A stretch of 64,000 nt of DNA from an uncultured Flavobacteriaceae bacterium (GCA_943787295.1 CALSLW010000002.1:276189-340188); one strand, 5' to 3'. Shown: positions 43,652 through 52,077, counted from the stretch's first letter. The notes: a model not told the origin generated them from the sequence alone. Numbers and translations are program-made.

Positions 43652-44976
43652 TGTTTGGGGGAAACCCTTCTCGTGTTGCGATTCTCGCTTTCCTTATAAT
43701 TGTTATTTATGTTCTTTTGGGATATTTTATCCCTAGAGAAGAAAGCCTCTATTTTTTATCGCTCTATGCTAGTAGCTGGGCCTTGACATCTGTTTTATTA
43801 AAGCGTATTTCTATCCAAATGATCTTCTGGCTGGGGATTGCTTTCCGGTTTGTTTTTCTAATCGCCTTGCCTTCGCTTTCGCAGGATTTTTATCGCTTTA
43901 TTTGGGATGGTTTATTACTTCAAAATGAACTTAATCCCTATGCCTTCAGCCCAAATGAATTAATGGCAGATAACGCCCTTTTTAACCCATCTCTTAAAAG
44001 CGAATTGTTTTCTGGAATGGGAGAATTAAGCGCGCAACACTATTCAAATTACCCTCCTGTCAATCAATTGGGGTTTTTATTTTCTGTCAAGTGGTTGCCT
44101 AATCATCTATTGGGGACGGTTGTTATTATGCGTCTCTTACTTATTCTAGCTGAAGTAGGGCTCTTTTTAATCGCCCAAAGAATTCTACGCCAGCTTGATT
44201 TACCCTCAAAAAGATTAGGATGGTATTTTCTCAATCCAATAATCATCCTTGAATTGACAGGGAATTTACATTGGGAAGGGGTTATGCTTTTCTTCTTTGC
44301 CTTAGGCTTTTGGTTCCTCCTAAAAAAACACCATAGCCTCGCCACCATAGCCTTTGCATTTTCTATAGCAACAAAGCTTATCCCACTATTGTTACTCCCA
44401 CTCTTTGCACGTTTTCAGTCGTGGAAAAAAACAGTCGGTATGACCTTGTTAGGCAGTGTTAGTCTGTTCGTTCTTTTTGTTCCTTTCTTTAAAGATATCG
44501 GGATGGAAAATTATTTTGCTACCATCCAATTGTGGTTTAAAAACTTTGAATTTAACGGCAGCTTTTATTACATCATTCGATGGGTAGGCTATCAAGTTAA
44601 AGGCTATAATATCATTAGACAGTGGGCCGAAATCTCCCCCTGGATCATCAGCGGAATTGTATTTGCTTTTGCCTTTTTAAAACCAAAGAAAAAAGCCCAA
44701 GAAGTTTTTACTGCTATGTTATTTTTAATGACTACCTACTATTTAATGGCATCAATTGTCCATCCATGGTATGTGATTCCTCTTGTTTTTTTAGGGATGT
44801 TTACGCGCTACAGTTTCCCCTTGATATGGAGTATGCTTATCGCGATAAGTTATGTTACTTATGCAAATGCTAACTTTCAAGAAAACTATGTTTTGATCGC
44901 TTTAGAATACGCGATAGTGTTAGCGGTAATGTGTTATGAAATAATGCGAAAGAAACCGCTACTTCAACATTTTTAA
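43651..44976 (+). CDS. Polytopic GT87/MptB-like mannosyltransferase
   Basis: A 441-residue protein with about twelve transmembrane helices, of the GT-C type (DUF2029/GT87 or MptB-like). The first luminal loop has FYRFIWDGLLLQNELNPYAFSP, with the acidic Asp typical of these enzymes, and PPVNQLGF. GT-C enzymes use polyprenol-phosphate sugars as donors, which fits the DPM-like gene two positions upstream. It overlaps the upstream stop (TAATG) and its 3' end overlaps the convergent pseudouridine synthase by 18 bp. Confidence 0.82.
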   Translation: MFGGNPSRVAILAFLIIVIYVLLGYFIPREESLYFLSLYASSWALTSVLLKRISIQMIFWLGIAFRFVFLIALPSLSQDFYRFIWDGLLLQNELNPYAFSPNELMADNALFNPSLKSELFSGMGELSAQHYSNYPPVNQLGFLFSVKWLPNHLLGTVVIMRLLLILAEVGLFLIAQRILRQLDLPSKRLGWYFLNPIIILELTGNLHWEGVMLFFFALGFWFLLKKHHSLATIAFAFSIATKLIPLLLLPLFARFQSWKKTVGMTLLGSVSLFVLFVPFFKDIGMENYFATIQLWFKNFEFNGSFYYIIRWVGYQVKGYNIIRQWAEISPWIISGIVFAFAFLKPKKKAQEVFTAMLFLMTTYYLMASIVHPWYVIPLVFLGMFTRYSFPLIWSMLIAISYVTYANANFQENYVLIALEYAIVLAVMCYEIMRKKPLLQHF

Positions 44977-45684
44977 CAAATTAATTTCTTGTTCTCCCAA
45001 ATGTCTAAATCTACCGCGGGATAGATCTTTTTTAGTCAAATGAGCATAGGTGACTAGGTCTAATTGTTCAATGGTATACCCTACAGCATCAAAAATTTGA
45101 TGAATCGCTTTATAGGTTTGATCGTGAATTTCTATTCCCACTACCCGCTTTGGTTGCCCGTGAATAAAGCTGATATCTTCAACGCTAAGCACCTTATTGC
45201 GATCTACAACAATTCCCTTTTTGATTTTATCAACCGCTTCACCTGTTAAATTTTTATCTAATACAACTTGATAGATTTTCTTTACTCTTGTATTAAGATT
45301 ACGCAACTTTACGATCATTTGTTGATCATTTGTAAACAACAATAAACCTGTAGTAGAGCGGTCCATTGCATGTAAAGGATCAATTCTAAAAGGTGCCGCT
45401 CTAGCAATCAATTCAAGGACATCTTTCTTATAGTTTCCTTTTTTAACGGAGGCTAAAAAACCTTTTGGTTTGTTCAATAAAACATAGGTAGGTTTATCGG
45501 CATTAATGCGTTGACCATCAAATTTAACTTCGTCTCCAGGCTGGACTTGATACCCCATTTCAGTAACGATTTTTCCATTGACCTTAACGGTTCCTAAACC
45601 TATGTGCATATCTGCTTCCCTTCGTGAACACAGACCAGAGTTAGCAATGAATTTATTGAGTCGAATCGTATTTTTTGTTGCCAT
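44959..45684 (-). CDS. RsuA/RluB/RluF-family pseudouridine synthase
   Basis: A 241-residue RNA pseudouridine synthase. The N-terminal S4 domain (IRLNKFIANSGLCSRREADMHIG) binds RNA; the catalytic Asp lies in HAMDRSTTGLLLFTND (about residue 107), and KIYQVVLD and the C-terminal SRGRFRHLGEQEI follow. The usual RLD is AMD here, but the Asp is kept. The rRNA or tRNA target is not visible. An AAGGAG sequence lies 8 nt before the ATG. A 164-bp gap with no recognised gene separates it from the next gene. Confidence 0.92.
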   Translation of the reverse strand: MATKNTIRLNKFIANSGLCSRREADMHIGLGTVKVNGKIVTEMGYQVQPGDEVKFDGQRINADKPTYVLLNKPKGFLASVKKGNYKKDVLELIARAAPFRIDPLHAMDRSTTGLLLFTNDQQMIVKLRNLNTRVKKIYQVVLDKNLTGEAVDKIKKGIVVDRNKVLSVEDISFIHGQPKRVVGIEIHDQTYKAIHQIFDAVGYTIEQLDLVTYAHLTKKDLSRGRFRHLGEQEINLLKMLK

Positions 45685-45848
45685 CTTATTTCTCCTTATC
45701 TTTTATTTTAAGCGTAGATTGTCTTTCTCTGTTAATTGTTAATTGAATTATATCGGGAGGTTAATAATACCCTATAGGCTGATTTACAGAACCCTAATTG
45801 AGCATACTGCGCCATTGCAACAGTGCTATTTTGGCTCATCGTATTGAT

Positions 45849-46748
45849 TTAAATTGAGTATCGCACTAAAACGATACTACCCACACCCGCTAAAATTAAA
45901 AATTTTAACAAATTATGAAGCCAAAGATACGCCTTTTGCCCATCGGCTTTCCATAAGAGGATCAATAATCCCGCAAGAAAGGGCAAGGTGCTTAGAAAAT
46001 AGTAATACATCATCCCTAATTGCTCTTTTTCTGACAGCAAGAAAGAAACTGCAATGGCTGCAAAAAGCATTAGAAGCGTTAATATATATTTAGTTGTTTT
46101 AACCCCAAAAACAACTGCAACAGTACTGTAATTTCGCACCCAGTCTCCCTTAAAATTTTGCAGATCTTTGACTAAATCGCGAATAAGGATAATCAAAAAG
46201 AGAAAACTCGCATGGTACATTACCCAAGTAGAAAGGTTATTAAAATACAAACTGATCGCAAAAAAAGGGGTAATGGCAAGCACAGCCGCAAAGACATTAC
46301 TAGCCCAGAATGTCTTTTTTAATAAATGGCTATACAGCCAAATTGCCAGCATGTAAACAAAGAAAAACAATACCGCTCTATAGCTAACAAAAAATGACAA
46401 ACCTAAACACAACAAGTTAAAACAACCATAAAAAAACAATTGTAGATCTGGTGAAATAAGTTGATGCAACAAGTACTGTTTTGGGCGGTTAATCTGGTCT
46501 TTTTCTGCGTCATAAAAGTTATTGATTAAATAGCCCGCTGCAATGGCTAAAGAAGAAGCCAGTACGAGTAAAAATAAACGGTGATCTGTTAAATGCTCTA
46601 TCCATGTTTTTTGGGGAGCAAGGATATAACGCGCACTTAAATACTGCGCTAAGACAAGAACTAAAATAGTATATCCTCTTGTTGAGGCGAATACGCCAAA
46701 GAAAGGCAGCAAATAAGAATTGAAGGAAGTGTTGGAGAAAAGCCGCAT
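45849..46748 (-). CDS. UbiA-family prenyltransferase
   Basis: A 299-residue membrane prenyltransferase with eight or nine helices. The two Asp-rich motifs of the family are visible: INNFYDAEKDQINRPKQ (N-x-x-x-D-x-x-x-D) and IRDLVKDLQNFKGDW. Flavobacterial homologues are usually annotated as geranylgeranylglycerol-phosphate geranylgeranyltransferase, but other polyprenyl acceptors are possible. It lies 5 bp after the mevalonate kinase gene, whose pathway supplies its prenyl donors. Confidence 0.88.
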   Translation of the reverse strand: MRLFSNTSFNSYLLPFFGVFASTRGYTILVLVLAQYLSARYILAPQKTWIEHLTDHRLFLLVLASSLAIAAGYLINNFYDAEKDQINRPKQYLLHQLISPDLQLFFYGCFNLLCLGLSFFVSYRAVLFFFVYMLAIWLYSHLLKKTFWASNVFAAVLAITPFFAISLYFNNLSTWVMYHASFLFLIILIRDLVKDLQNFKGDWVRNYSTVAVVFGVKTTKYILTLLMLFAAIAVSFLLSEKEQLGMMYYYFLSTLPFLAGLLILLWKADGQKAYLWLHNLLKFLILAGVGSIVLVRYSI

Positions 46749-46753
46749 GCTTT

Positions 46754-47677
46754 TCAGAAATTATAGACCACTTCTAGTTGGTAGTCTTTTAAGGATAATT
46801 TTGCTTTCTCTATATCCTCTGTAAAACCAAGAATATAACCCCCACCACCAGAACCACACAACTTAAGATAATAATCGTTTGTCTCTAATCCGTTTTTCCA
46901 CAAAGCGTGGAATTTTTCTGGGATCATAGGTTTAAAGTTGTTCAATACTAAATGTGACAACTTTTTTGTGTGGGTAAAAAGGGATCTTAAATTTCCCTGA
47001 AGGAAATCCTCGATACACTGGTCTGTATATTTTATGAACTGATCTTTCATCATTAAACGAAAAGGCTCTTGCTCCATGCTTTGCATAAAAATAGACACCA
47101 TAGGCGCTGTTTCTCCTACAATTCCACTATCTAACAAAAACACCGCACCTTTCCCTTCGGGATTTTGAGAAGGAAGACCAGTGGGTTCTATGCTATTCTT
47201 AGAGTGAATTAATAAAGGAAGACTTAAATAGCTGTTCAAGGGATCTAAACCAGAAGATTTTCCGTGGAAAAAGGATTCCATGGCAGCAAAAACTGCTTTG
47301 AGTTTTACCAGCTTATCCTTGGTTAGATTTTCTAAAACAGTAATTTTATCTAGCGCATATTGATCGTAGATTGCCGCAACTAGTGCGCCACTACTCCCCA
47401 CGCCATATCCTTGAGGAATACTGCTGTCAAAATACATCTTTTGTGCAAGATCTGATGCTAATCGTTCCCAATCAAAGCGCACGATCTCTGTTGAAATTGT
47501 CTTTAAATGCGCACAAAAAAACTTTAATTTCTCGTGGGAATCTTCAAACTCTGAACTAGGATTTAACTTTAAAGCACCACGATAAAAATTATAGGGTATA
47601 GATAATCCTTTGGAATCTTTGATGATTCCATACTCTCCAAAGAGTAAAATTTTAGCATAAAATAATGGGCCTTTCAT
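46754..47677 (-). CDS. mvk: Mevalonate kinase (GHMP family)
   Basis: A 307-residue GHMP kinase. It begins with KILLFGEYGIIKDSKGLSIPY, the family's first motif, and has the ATP-binding PQGYGVGSSGALVAAIYD and the C-terminal LCGSGGGGYILGF motif. With the adjacent decarboxylase it places the mevalonate pathway here, as expected for Flavobacteriia. Operon order is mvaD, mvk, ubiA-like with short gaps. Confidence 0.9.
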   Translation of the reverse strand: MKGPLFYAKILLFGEYGIIKDSKGLSIPYNFYRGALKLNPSSEFEDSHEKLKFFCAHLKTISTEIVRFDWERLASDLAQKMYFDSSIPQGYGVGSSGALVAAIYDQYALDKITVLENLTKDKLVKLKAVFAAMESFFHGKSSGLDPLNSYLSLPLLIHSKNSIEPTGLPSQNPEGKGAVFLLDSGIVGETAPMVSIFMQSMEQEPFRLMMKDQFIKYTDQCIEDFLQGNLRSLFTHTKKLSHLVLNNFKPMIPEKFHALWKNGLETNDYYLKLCGSGGGGYILGFTEDIEKAKLSLKDYQLEVVYNF

Positions 47678-47689
47678 AGCAAGACAAAC

Positions 47690-48766
47690 TTACAACTTTT
47701 TAGCGCCAGTACCAACTTGATCTTCAATGTATTGTCCAGCTTCGCAAAAAGATGCAAGATCACTCGCAATAAAAGTATTAATGGCCTTTTTATGTTTTTC
47801 TGGATATAGCAGATGCACATTTGCTCCTGCGTCTAGGGTAAAACACAACGGCAGTTTTGTGTCTTCTCTAAAATCCCAAATTTTATTGAGCACCGCTAAA
47901 GTATTGGGCTGCATCAACACAAAATAAGGCTTTGACGCCATCATCAAAGCGTGTAAAGTAAGGGCTTCTAATTCGACTAATTGCATAAAGTCGTCTAGTT
48001 CCCCTTTGGCTAGAATAGCCATCAAACGCGTCATATGCTGGTGCGCTTGTTCAAATCTTGCGGTGGCATAGGGGTGGTTTTCCATCAATTGATGTCCCAA
48101 AGTGCTACTCACCTTTTTCTGCCCCTTATCTATAATTAAAATGGTGTCTTGATAAGTGCGGAAAATTGGATGGATTTCCTGGTCGATACAAGTAGCGAAT
48201 TCTTGTGAACTACCTTGAATGGCTTTTGTCTCTCCCCACGACATCATAGGGCCTTGAATGCTTCTCGCTGCACTTCCTGAACCTAATCTGGCTAAAAATG
48301 AAGCCTTTTGTTGAAAGACTTCTTGAGATGCAAAGCCTACTCCCTGCTCTTCTATACTAAGTAATGAAAGTGCAAGTGCACTCATGCTTGAAGCAGAAGA
48401 GGCGATCCCGCTACTGTGCGGAAAAGAGTTCGTGGAAGAAATTGTTAAATCATGCTCGAATAAGTATGGGCAAAAGGATTTAATTCGATCAAAAAAAGCT
48501 TCCATTTTAGGGTGAAAAGAAGGCTGCTCTTTTCCCTCAAATAAGAATGAAAAAGAGAACTGATTGTCCTTTTCTTTTGGTTTGAATTGCAAGTGGGTTG
48601 TGGTGGCGCAATTAGCCAGAGTAAAGCTTAATGAAGGGTTTTGCGGCAATTGCTTTCCATATTTACCCCAGTACTTTACTAGGGCAATATTAGACGGGGA
48701 AGACCAACTCGCTTTTCCTTCTTGTGCAGGAAAAGTAGAGGCAATAAATTCTTTTTCAATAGTCAT
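47690..48766 (-). CDS. mvaD: Diphosphomevalonate decarboxylase
   Basis: A 358-residue GHMP-fold decarboxylase that makes isopentenyl diphosphate from mevalonate diphosphate. It shows PSNIALVKYWGKYGKQLPQNPS near the N-terminus, the SSTNSFPHSSGIASSASSMSALA phosphate-binding loop, GSGSAARSIQG and TLDAGANVHLLYP. Length and motifs are standard. First gene of the mvaD-mvk-ubiA run, divergent from tspO. Confidence 0.95.
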   Translation of the reverse strand: MTIEKEFIASTFPAQEGKASWSSPSNIALVKYWGKYGKQLPQNPSLSFTLANCATTTHLQFKPKEKDNQFSFSFLFEGKEQPSFHPKMEAFFDRIKSFCPYLFEHDLTISSTNSFPHSSGIASSASSMSALALSLLSIEEQGVGFASQEVFQQKASFLARLGSGSAARSIQGPMMSWGETKAIQGSSQEFATCIDQEIHPIFRTYQDTILIIDKGQKKVSSTLGHQLMENHPYATARFEQAHQHMTRLMAILAKGELDDFMQLVELEALTLHALMMASKPYFVLMQPNTLAVLNKIWDFREDTKLPLCFTLDAGANVHLLYPEKHKKAINTFIASDLASFCEAGQYIEDQVGTGAKKL

Positions 48767-48842
48767 GGGTTAAAGATAAGACATTCAATGGCATGATGCT
48801 TCAAATAATATTTTCTACCTTTCTTTTTGTAAAAAAAATAAA

Positions 48843-49328
48843 ATGACCCGAAGGGTGAAAACAGTTGTTGGAATAAGTATATCAGTCTTTATTTGTCTAA
48901 GTATTGGCGGATTATCTGGGTACATTACCCAGGCGGCTATTCCTACTTGGTACGCGGGACTTAACAAGCCCTTTTTCACTCCACCTAACTGGCTTTTTGC
49001 GCCAGTATGGACCACGCTTTACTGCATGATGGGAGTCGCAGCGGGCTGGGTTTGGTCAAAAGGAAGTCATCATAGATGGGTAAAAACAGCCTTGTACCAT
49101 TTTAGCGCTCAACTTGTGGTGAATGGCCTGTGGAGTATTGTCTTTTTTGGGTTAAAAAGTCCAGGGATTGCCTTACTTGTTATTGCCTTATTGCTTTATC
49201 TAATCCTCAAAACCATTTATTGGTTTAAAATTGTCCACAAACCGACTGCTTACTTACTTTACCCCTATCTAGTATGGGTGAGTTTTGCTAGTTTCCTCAA
49301 CCTAGGGATTTACTATTTAAACAACTAA
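48843..49328 (+). CDS. tspO: TspO/MBR-family membrane protein
   Basis: A 161-residue protein with five transmembrane helices and the family motifs AAIPTWYAGLNKPFFTPPNW, APVWTTLYCMMG and QLVVNGLWSIVFF with the conserved Trp. TspO binds tetrapyrroles and related ligands and has a role in stress control. Its terminator hairpin begins within the stop codon. Divergent from the mevalonate operon. Confidence 0.93.
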   Translation: MTRRVKTVVGISISVFICLSIGGLSGYITQAAIPTWYAGLNKPFFTPPNWLFAPVWTTLYCMMGVAAGWVWSKGSHHRWVKTALYHFSAQLVVNGLWSIVFFGLKSPGIALLVIALLLYLILKTIYWFKIVHKPTAYLLYPYLVWVSFASFLNLGIYYLNN

Positions 49329-49350
49329 ACCAGTTGGTTTAGATTTTTTT
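49325..49350 (+). terminator. Terminator of tspO
   Basis: A 7-bp stem (CTAAACC 49325-49331 with GGTTTAG 49336-49342, AGTT loop) followed by a run of seven T. The hairpin overlaps the tspO stop codon. Confidence 0.75.
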
Positions 49351-49379
49351 GTATCTTTAGTTTAAGTCCTAGATAAAAT

Positions 49380-49540
49380 CACCATGATATTCCATTCTCT
49401 TTTTTGAATATCACTTCGTCTTGAGGCAATCACTATTAAAAATATTATTGCTGGATTCAAGGTTGCTTGTTAACAAGCAAAAGTGGGGTATTCGAATCCA
49501 GTAAGAAACCCTCCTTGTTTCTTGGAGGGTTTCATTTTTT
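49380..49540 (+). ncRNA. Candidate structured small RNA between tspO and glpQ
   Basis: This 210-bp gap contains no credible protein gene but four nested or consecutive pairings: a hairpin TGATATTC/GAATATCA (49385-49392, 49406-49413); an outer stem CTGGATTC/GAATCCAG (49451-49458, 49494-49501) that encloses a second hairpin TTGCTTG-TTAA-CAAGCAA (49463-49480, a perfect 18-bp palindrome); and a 10-bp terminator stem GAAACCCTCC/GGAGGGTTTC (49505-49514, 49524-49533) followed by six T on the plus strand. The T run fixes the plus strand. A weak -7 match (TATCTTTA, 49352-49359) would start transcription near 49365. Could belong to a known RNA family such as Flavo-1; not checked. Confidence 0.5.
49505..49540 (+). 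terminator. Intrinsic terminator of the candidate small RNA
   Basis: A 10-bp stem with 9-nt loop followed by six T on the plus strand only. On the minus strand no T run follows, so it terminates plus-strand transcription, though no plus-strand protein gene other than the already terminated tspO precedes it. Confidence 0.8.
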
Positions 49541-50291
49541 ATTGTGGATAAACTCTTTCAGGATAATCAGTAATAATCGCATCCACCCCTAAGTCTTTCA
49601 TATGTGCAATGTCTTCTGGTTCGTTAATGGTCCAAGGATAAATTTTTAAACCCGCTGCATGAATCTTTTTAACATTGCTTTTTGTCAGACTTTTATGGTT
49701 AGGATTAATTGCAAAAGCTTTTAAACTTAAAGCCACTGGAATGGCATCAAGAGGATCATCTTCTGTCAAAACAGCGATGGGCACCTCTTTTGTTTCTTGG
49801 TAAAACAGCTCTAATTCATTCCAGTCAAAACTCGAAATAAACACGTCTGAAGGTTGAAGTTTCCCTTTGTCAAAATATTGTTTTAGCAAAGCATAAGTTG
49901 GTTTTGCTGTACTAGTTCCTTTTAATTCGATATTCAATACTACTTCGTCATTAATCACATCTAGCACCTCAACTAAAGTTGGAATTGGCTCTCGCCCTAA
50001 AACCGTTATTTTTCGAATAGAATCTAAATCAATTGTTTCGATATAGCCAGTGGCATCGGTTAATTTTTCTAAGGTTTTATCATGAAATACAACTAATTCT
50101 CCTGAAGCACAAACAAAGACATCTATCTCAATTCCATCTACCCCTAAGGCCAGTGCTTTTTTTACTGAAGCGACCGTGTTTTCTGCTACATGCCCCCTAG
50201 CCCCGCGATGTCCCACGACAAGTGGCTGAGAGTTTGAAGTACATGAAAGTAGTGATAAGAGTAGCATACCGAATAAAAGTTGATTTTTCAT
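49539..50291 (-). CDS. glpQ: Glycerophosphodiester phosphodiesterase lipoprotein
   Basis: A 250-residue GDPD-family enzyme that hydrolyses glycerophosphodiesters to glycerol-3-phosphate and alcohols. It has a lipobox (LSLLSC, Cys17), the catalytic VGHRGARGHVAENT, the metal-binding GVDGIEIDV and VVFHDKTLEKLT, and the C-terminal PWTINEP and GVDAIITDYPE. Envelope-located by its lipid anchor. Separated from tspO by the candidate small RNA. Confidence 0.93.
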   Translation of the reverse strand: MKNQLLFGMLLLSLLSCTSNSQPLVVGHRGARGHVAENTVASVKKALALGVDGIEIDVFVCASGELVVFHDKTLEKLTDATGYIETIDLDSIRKITVLGREPIPTLVEVLDVINDEVVLNIELKGTSTAKPTYALLKQYFDKGKLQPSDVFISSFDWNELELFYQETKEVPIAVLTEDDPLDAIPVALSLKAFAINPNHKSLTKSNVKKIHAAGLKIYPWTINEPEDIAHMKDLGVDAIITDYPERVYPQ

Positions 50292-50326
50292 AGCAATAAT
50301 TCAATCGGTTTCAATATACGAAGAAG

Positions 50327-50650
50327 TTAGTCTTCTTCTGGTGCAAGTTCGACTTGCAATCCTTCTAATTCTTTTGTTATAGGGATTTGACAACCCAAAC
50401 GGCTGTTATCGCGAACATTAAATGCCTCTGCGAGCATTGCTTCTTCATCATTTGAACGTTCTCCTAAATCATGGTCGGATAAAATATAGCATTGACATGA
50501 GGCACAAAGTGCCATTCCGCCACAAGTTCCTTCTATTGGTAATTCATAGGCTTTACAAACCTCCATCAAGTTCATCGCCATATCTGTAGGCGCTTCTATT
50601 TGATGTCTATCTCCCTCCCGATCAAGGATAGAAATGGTAATATCTGACAT
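50327..50650 (-). CDS. Adrenodoxin-type [2Fe-2S] ferredoxin
   Basis: A 107-residue ferredoxin with the cluster motif C-x5-C-x2-C (Cys43, Cys49, Cys52) and a fourth Cys87 (SRLGCQI). The pattern and the long C-terminal cysteine spacing are those of the adrenodoxin/Isc Fdx branch used in iron-sulfur assembly. It is co-transcribed with NifU-like and Mrp genes, which also belong to Fe-S assembly. Confidence 0.92.
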   Translation of the reverse strand: MSDITISILDREGDRHQIEAPTDMAMNLMEVCKAYELPIEGTCGGMALCASCQCYILSDHDLGERSNDEEAMLAEAFNVRDNSRLGCQIPITKELEGLQVELAPEED

Positions 50651-50656
50651 GTTTTT

Positions 50657-50890
50657 TTATGCTTCTAGATTAATCACTTGCTCAATTTGAGGAGCGTGTT
50701 TTTTAATGGTCAATTCTACTCCAGATTTTAAAGTCATTTGATTAACTGAACAACCTGCACATGCGCCTTGCAATTGTACCGTAACAATTTTGTCTTCAAC
50801 GATGTCGATCAAAGAAATATCGCCACCATCAGCCGCTAAAAAAGGTCTGATTTCGTCAAGAGCAAGCATTACTTTATCTTTTAATTCCAT
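50657..50890 (-). CDS. NifU C-terminal-domain (Nfu-type) Fe-S carrier
   Basis: A 77-residue single-domain Nfu protein. The [4Fe-4S] binding motif is C-x-x-C (Cys44, Cys47) in QGACAGCSVNQM, and IRPFLAADGGDISLIDI precedes it, as in all Nfu domains. It passes clusters to apoproteins. It lies 10 bp after mrp and 6 bp before the ferredoxin gene. Confidence 0.93.
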   Translation of the reverse strand: MELKDKVMLALDEIRPFLAADGGDISLIDIVEDKIVTVQLQGACAGCSVNQMTLKSGVELTIKKHAPQIEQVINLEA

Positions 50891-50900
50891 TCTAATAATT

Positions 50901-52031
50901 TTACTTTTTTACTGCTGAACAGCCAGCCATAGTCGTTATTTTAACCGCCTGAGTTGGAGGCAGGTGATCGTTTCTTTTAATTAATTCTGAAACGGTATTT
51001 CGCGTAACTTCTTCAAATGCGTCACTTACTGCGGTTTTACTTTGTAATGCAGCAGGTCGACCTACATCCCCTGCTTCTCGTATACTTTGTACAATGGGTA
51101 CTTCCCCTAAGAAAGGTACTTCTTTGTCTGCCGCTAGATTTTTTGCTCCTTCTCTTCCAAATAAGTAATATTTATTTTCTGGAAGTTCTTCTGGTGTAAA
51201 GTAAGCCATGTTTTCGACTATCCCTAAAACAGGAACACTAATATTGTCTTGCTGGAACATTGCGATTCCCTTTTTAGCATCTGCTAAAGCTATATTTTGA
51301 GGTGTTGACACAACCACGGCTCCATTGATTGGTAACGACTGTACAATACTTAAATGTATGTCCCCAGTACCGGGAGGTAGATCCAATAATAAGAAATCTA
51401 ATTCTCCCCAAGCGGCATCAAAAATCATTTGATTTAATGCCTTCGCCGCCATAGGACCACGCCAAATAACGGCTTGATCTGGCTGAGTAAAAAACCCAAT
51501 GGACAACACTTTTACGCCATAGTTTTCAATGGGTTCCATTTTAGAAGCACCATCAACATTGATGGACAACGGTCTTGCCCCTTCCATATCGAGCATGGTA
51601 GGGATAGACGGCCCATAAATATCTGCATCTAAGACCCCTATTTTAAAGCCCATCTTAGCTAAAGTCACTGCAATATTAGCCGTTATAGTCGATTTTCCTA
51701 CCCCTCCTTTTCCAGATGAAATGGCAATGATATTGTCTATGCCAGGGATGGGTTTACCCTTGATCGGTTCTGCTTTTGGCGGAGCTTCAACCGTTACATT
51801 GATTTTTATTTTTGCCTTAGGGTGGACCTCTTTATGAATGCATTTTAAAATCTCAACCTCAAGCTTTTTCCTCGCTTGCAAACTAGGGTTTTGAACGGTA
51901 AGGTCGATTATGACTTCGTTGCCAAAAACAAGAATATTTTTTACGGCTCCACTTTCCATCAAATGTTTTCCGTCACCTGGGAGTGTAATTGTTGTTAACG
52001 CCTGTTCAATGGCCTTTTTCGATAATTCCAT
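50901..52031 (-). CDS. mrp: Mrp/NBP35-family Fe-S carrier ATPase
   Basis: A 376-residue P-loop protein that carries [4Fe-4S] clusters to target proteins. An N-terminal MIP18-like domain (about 1-95) is followed by a deviant Walker A SSGKGGVGKST (about 105-115), DADIYGPSIP, the RGPMAAKALNQM stretch and DLPPGTGDIHLS. The usual paired C-x-x-C is not obvious: VVENMAYF replaces VENMSYF-x-C forms. First gene of the mrp-nfu-fdx operon; a TATATTTG -7 box lies at 52070-52077. Confidence 0.93.
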   Translation of the reverse strand: MELSKKAIEQALTTITLPGDGKHLMESGAVKNILVFGNEVIIDLTVQNPSLQARKKLEVEILKCIHKEVHPKAKIKINVTVEAPPKAEPIKGKPIPGIDNIIAISSGKGGVGKSTITANIAVTLAKMGFKIGVLDADIYGPSIPTMLDMEGARPLSINVDGASKMEPIENYGVKVLSIGFFTQPDQAVIWRGPMAAKALNQMIFDAAWGELDFLLLDLPPGTGDIHLSIVQSLPINGAVVVSTPQNIALADAKKGIAMFQQDNISVPVLGIVENMAYFTPEELPENKYYLFGREGAKNLAADKEVPFLGEVPIVQSIREAGDVGRPAALQSKTAVSDAFEEVTRNTVSELIKRNDHLPPTQAVKITTMAGCSAVKK

Positions 52032-52069
52032 TCTAGTTTTTTAAACTGATTCTAAATTACAAATATACA

Positions 52070-52077
52070 GGGAAGAA
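52070..52077 (-). promoter_or_regulatory. -7 box of the mrp operon
   Basis: TATATTTG, a full TAnnTTTG match, 38 bp before the mrp start. No TTG at the expected distance. Confidence 0.45.

Noticed and set aside
45685..45848. 164-bp gap between the pseudouridine synthase and UbiA genes
   Set aside because: No stem with T run or credible frame; probably the promoter region and leader of the pseudouridine synthase gene.
49384..49407. 7-codon ATG-started frame (MIFHSLF) in the tspO-glpQ gap, resembling a leader peptide
   Set aside because: No plus-strand gene follows that it could control, and it overlaps the first hairpin of the candidate RNA.
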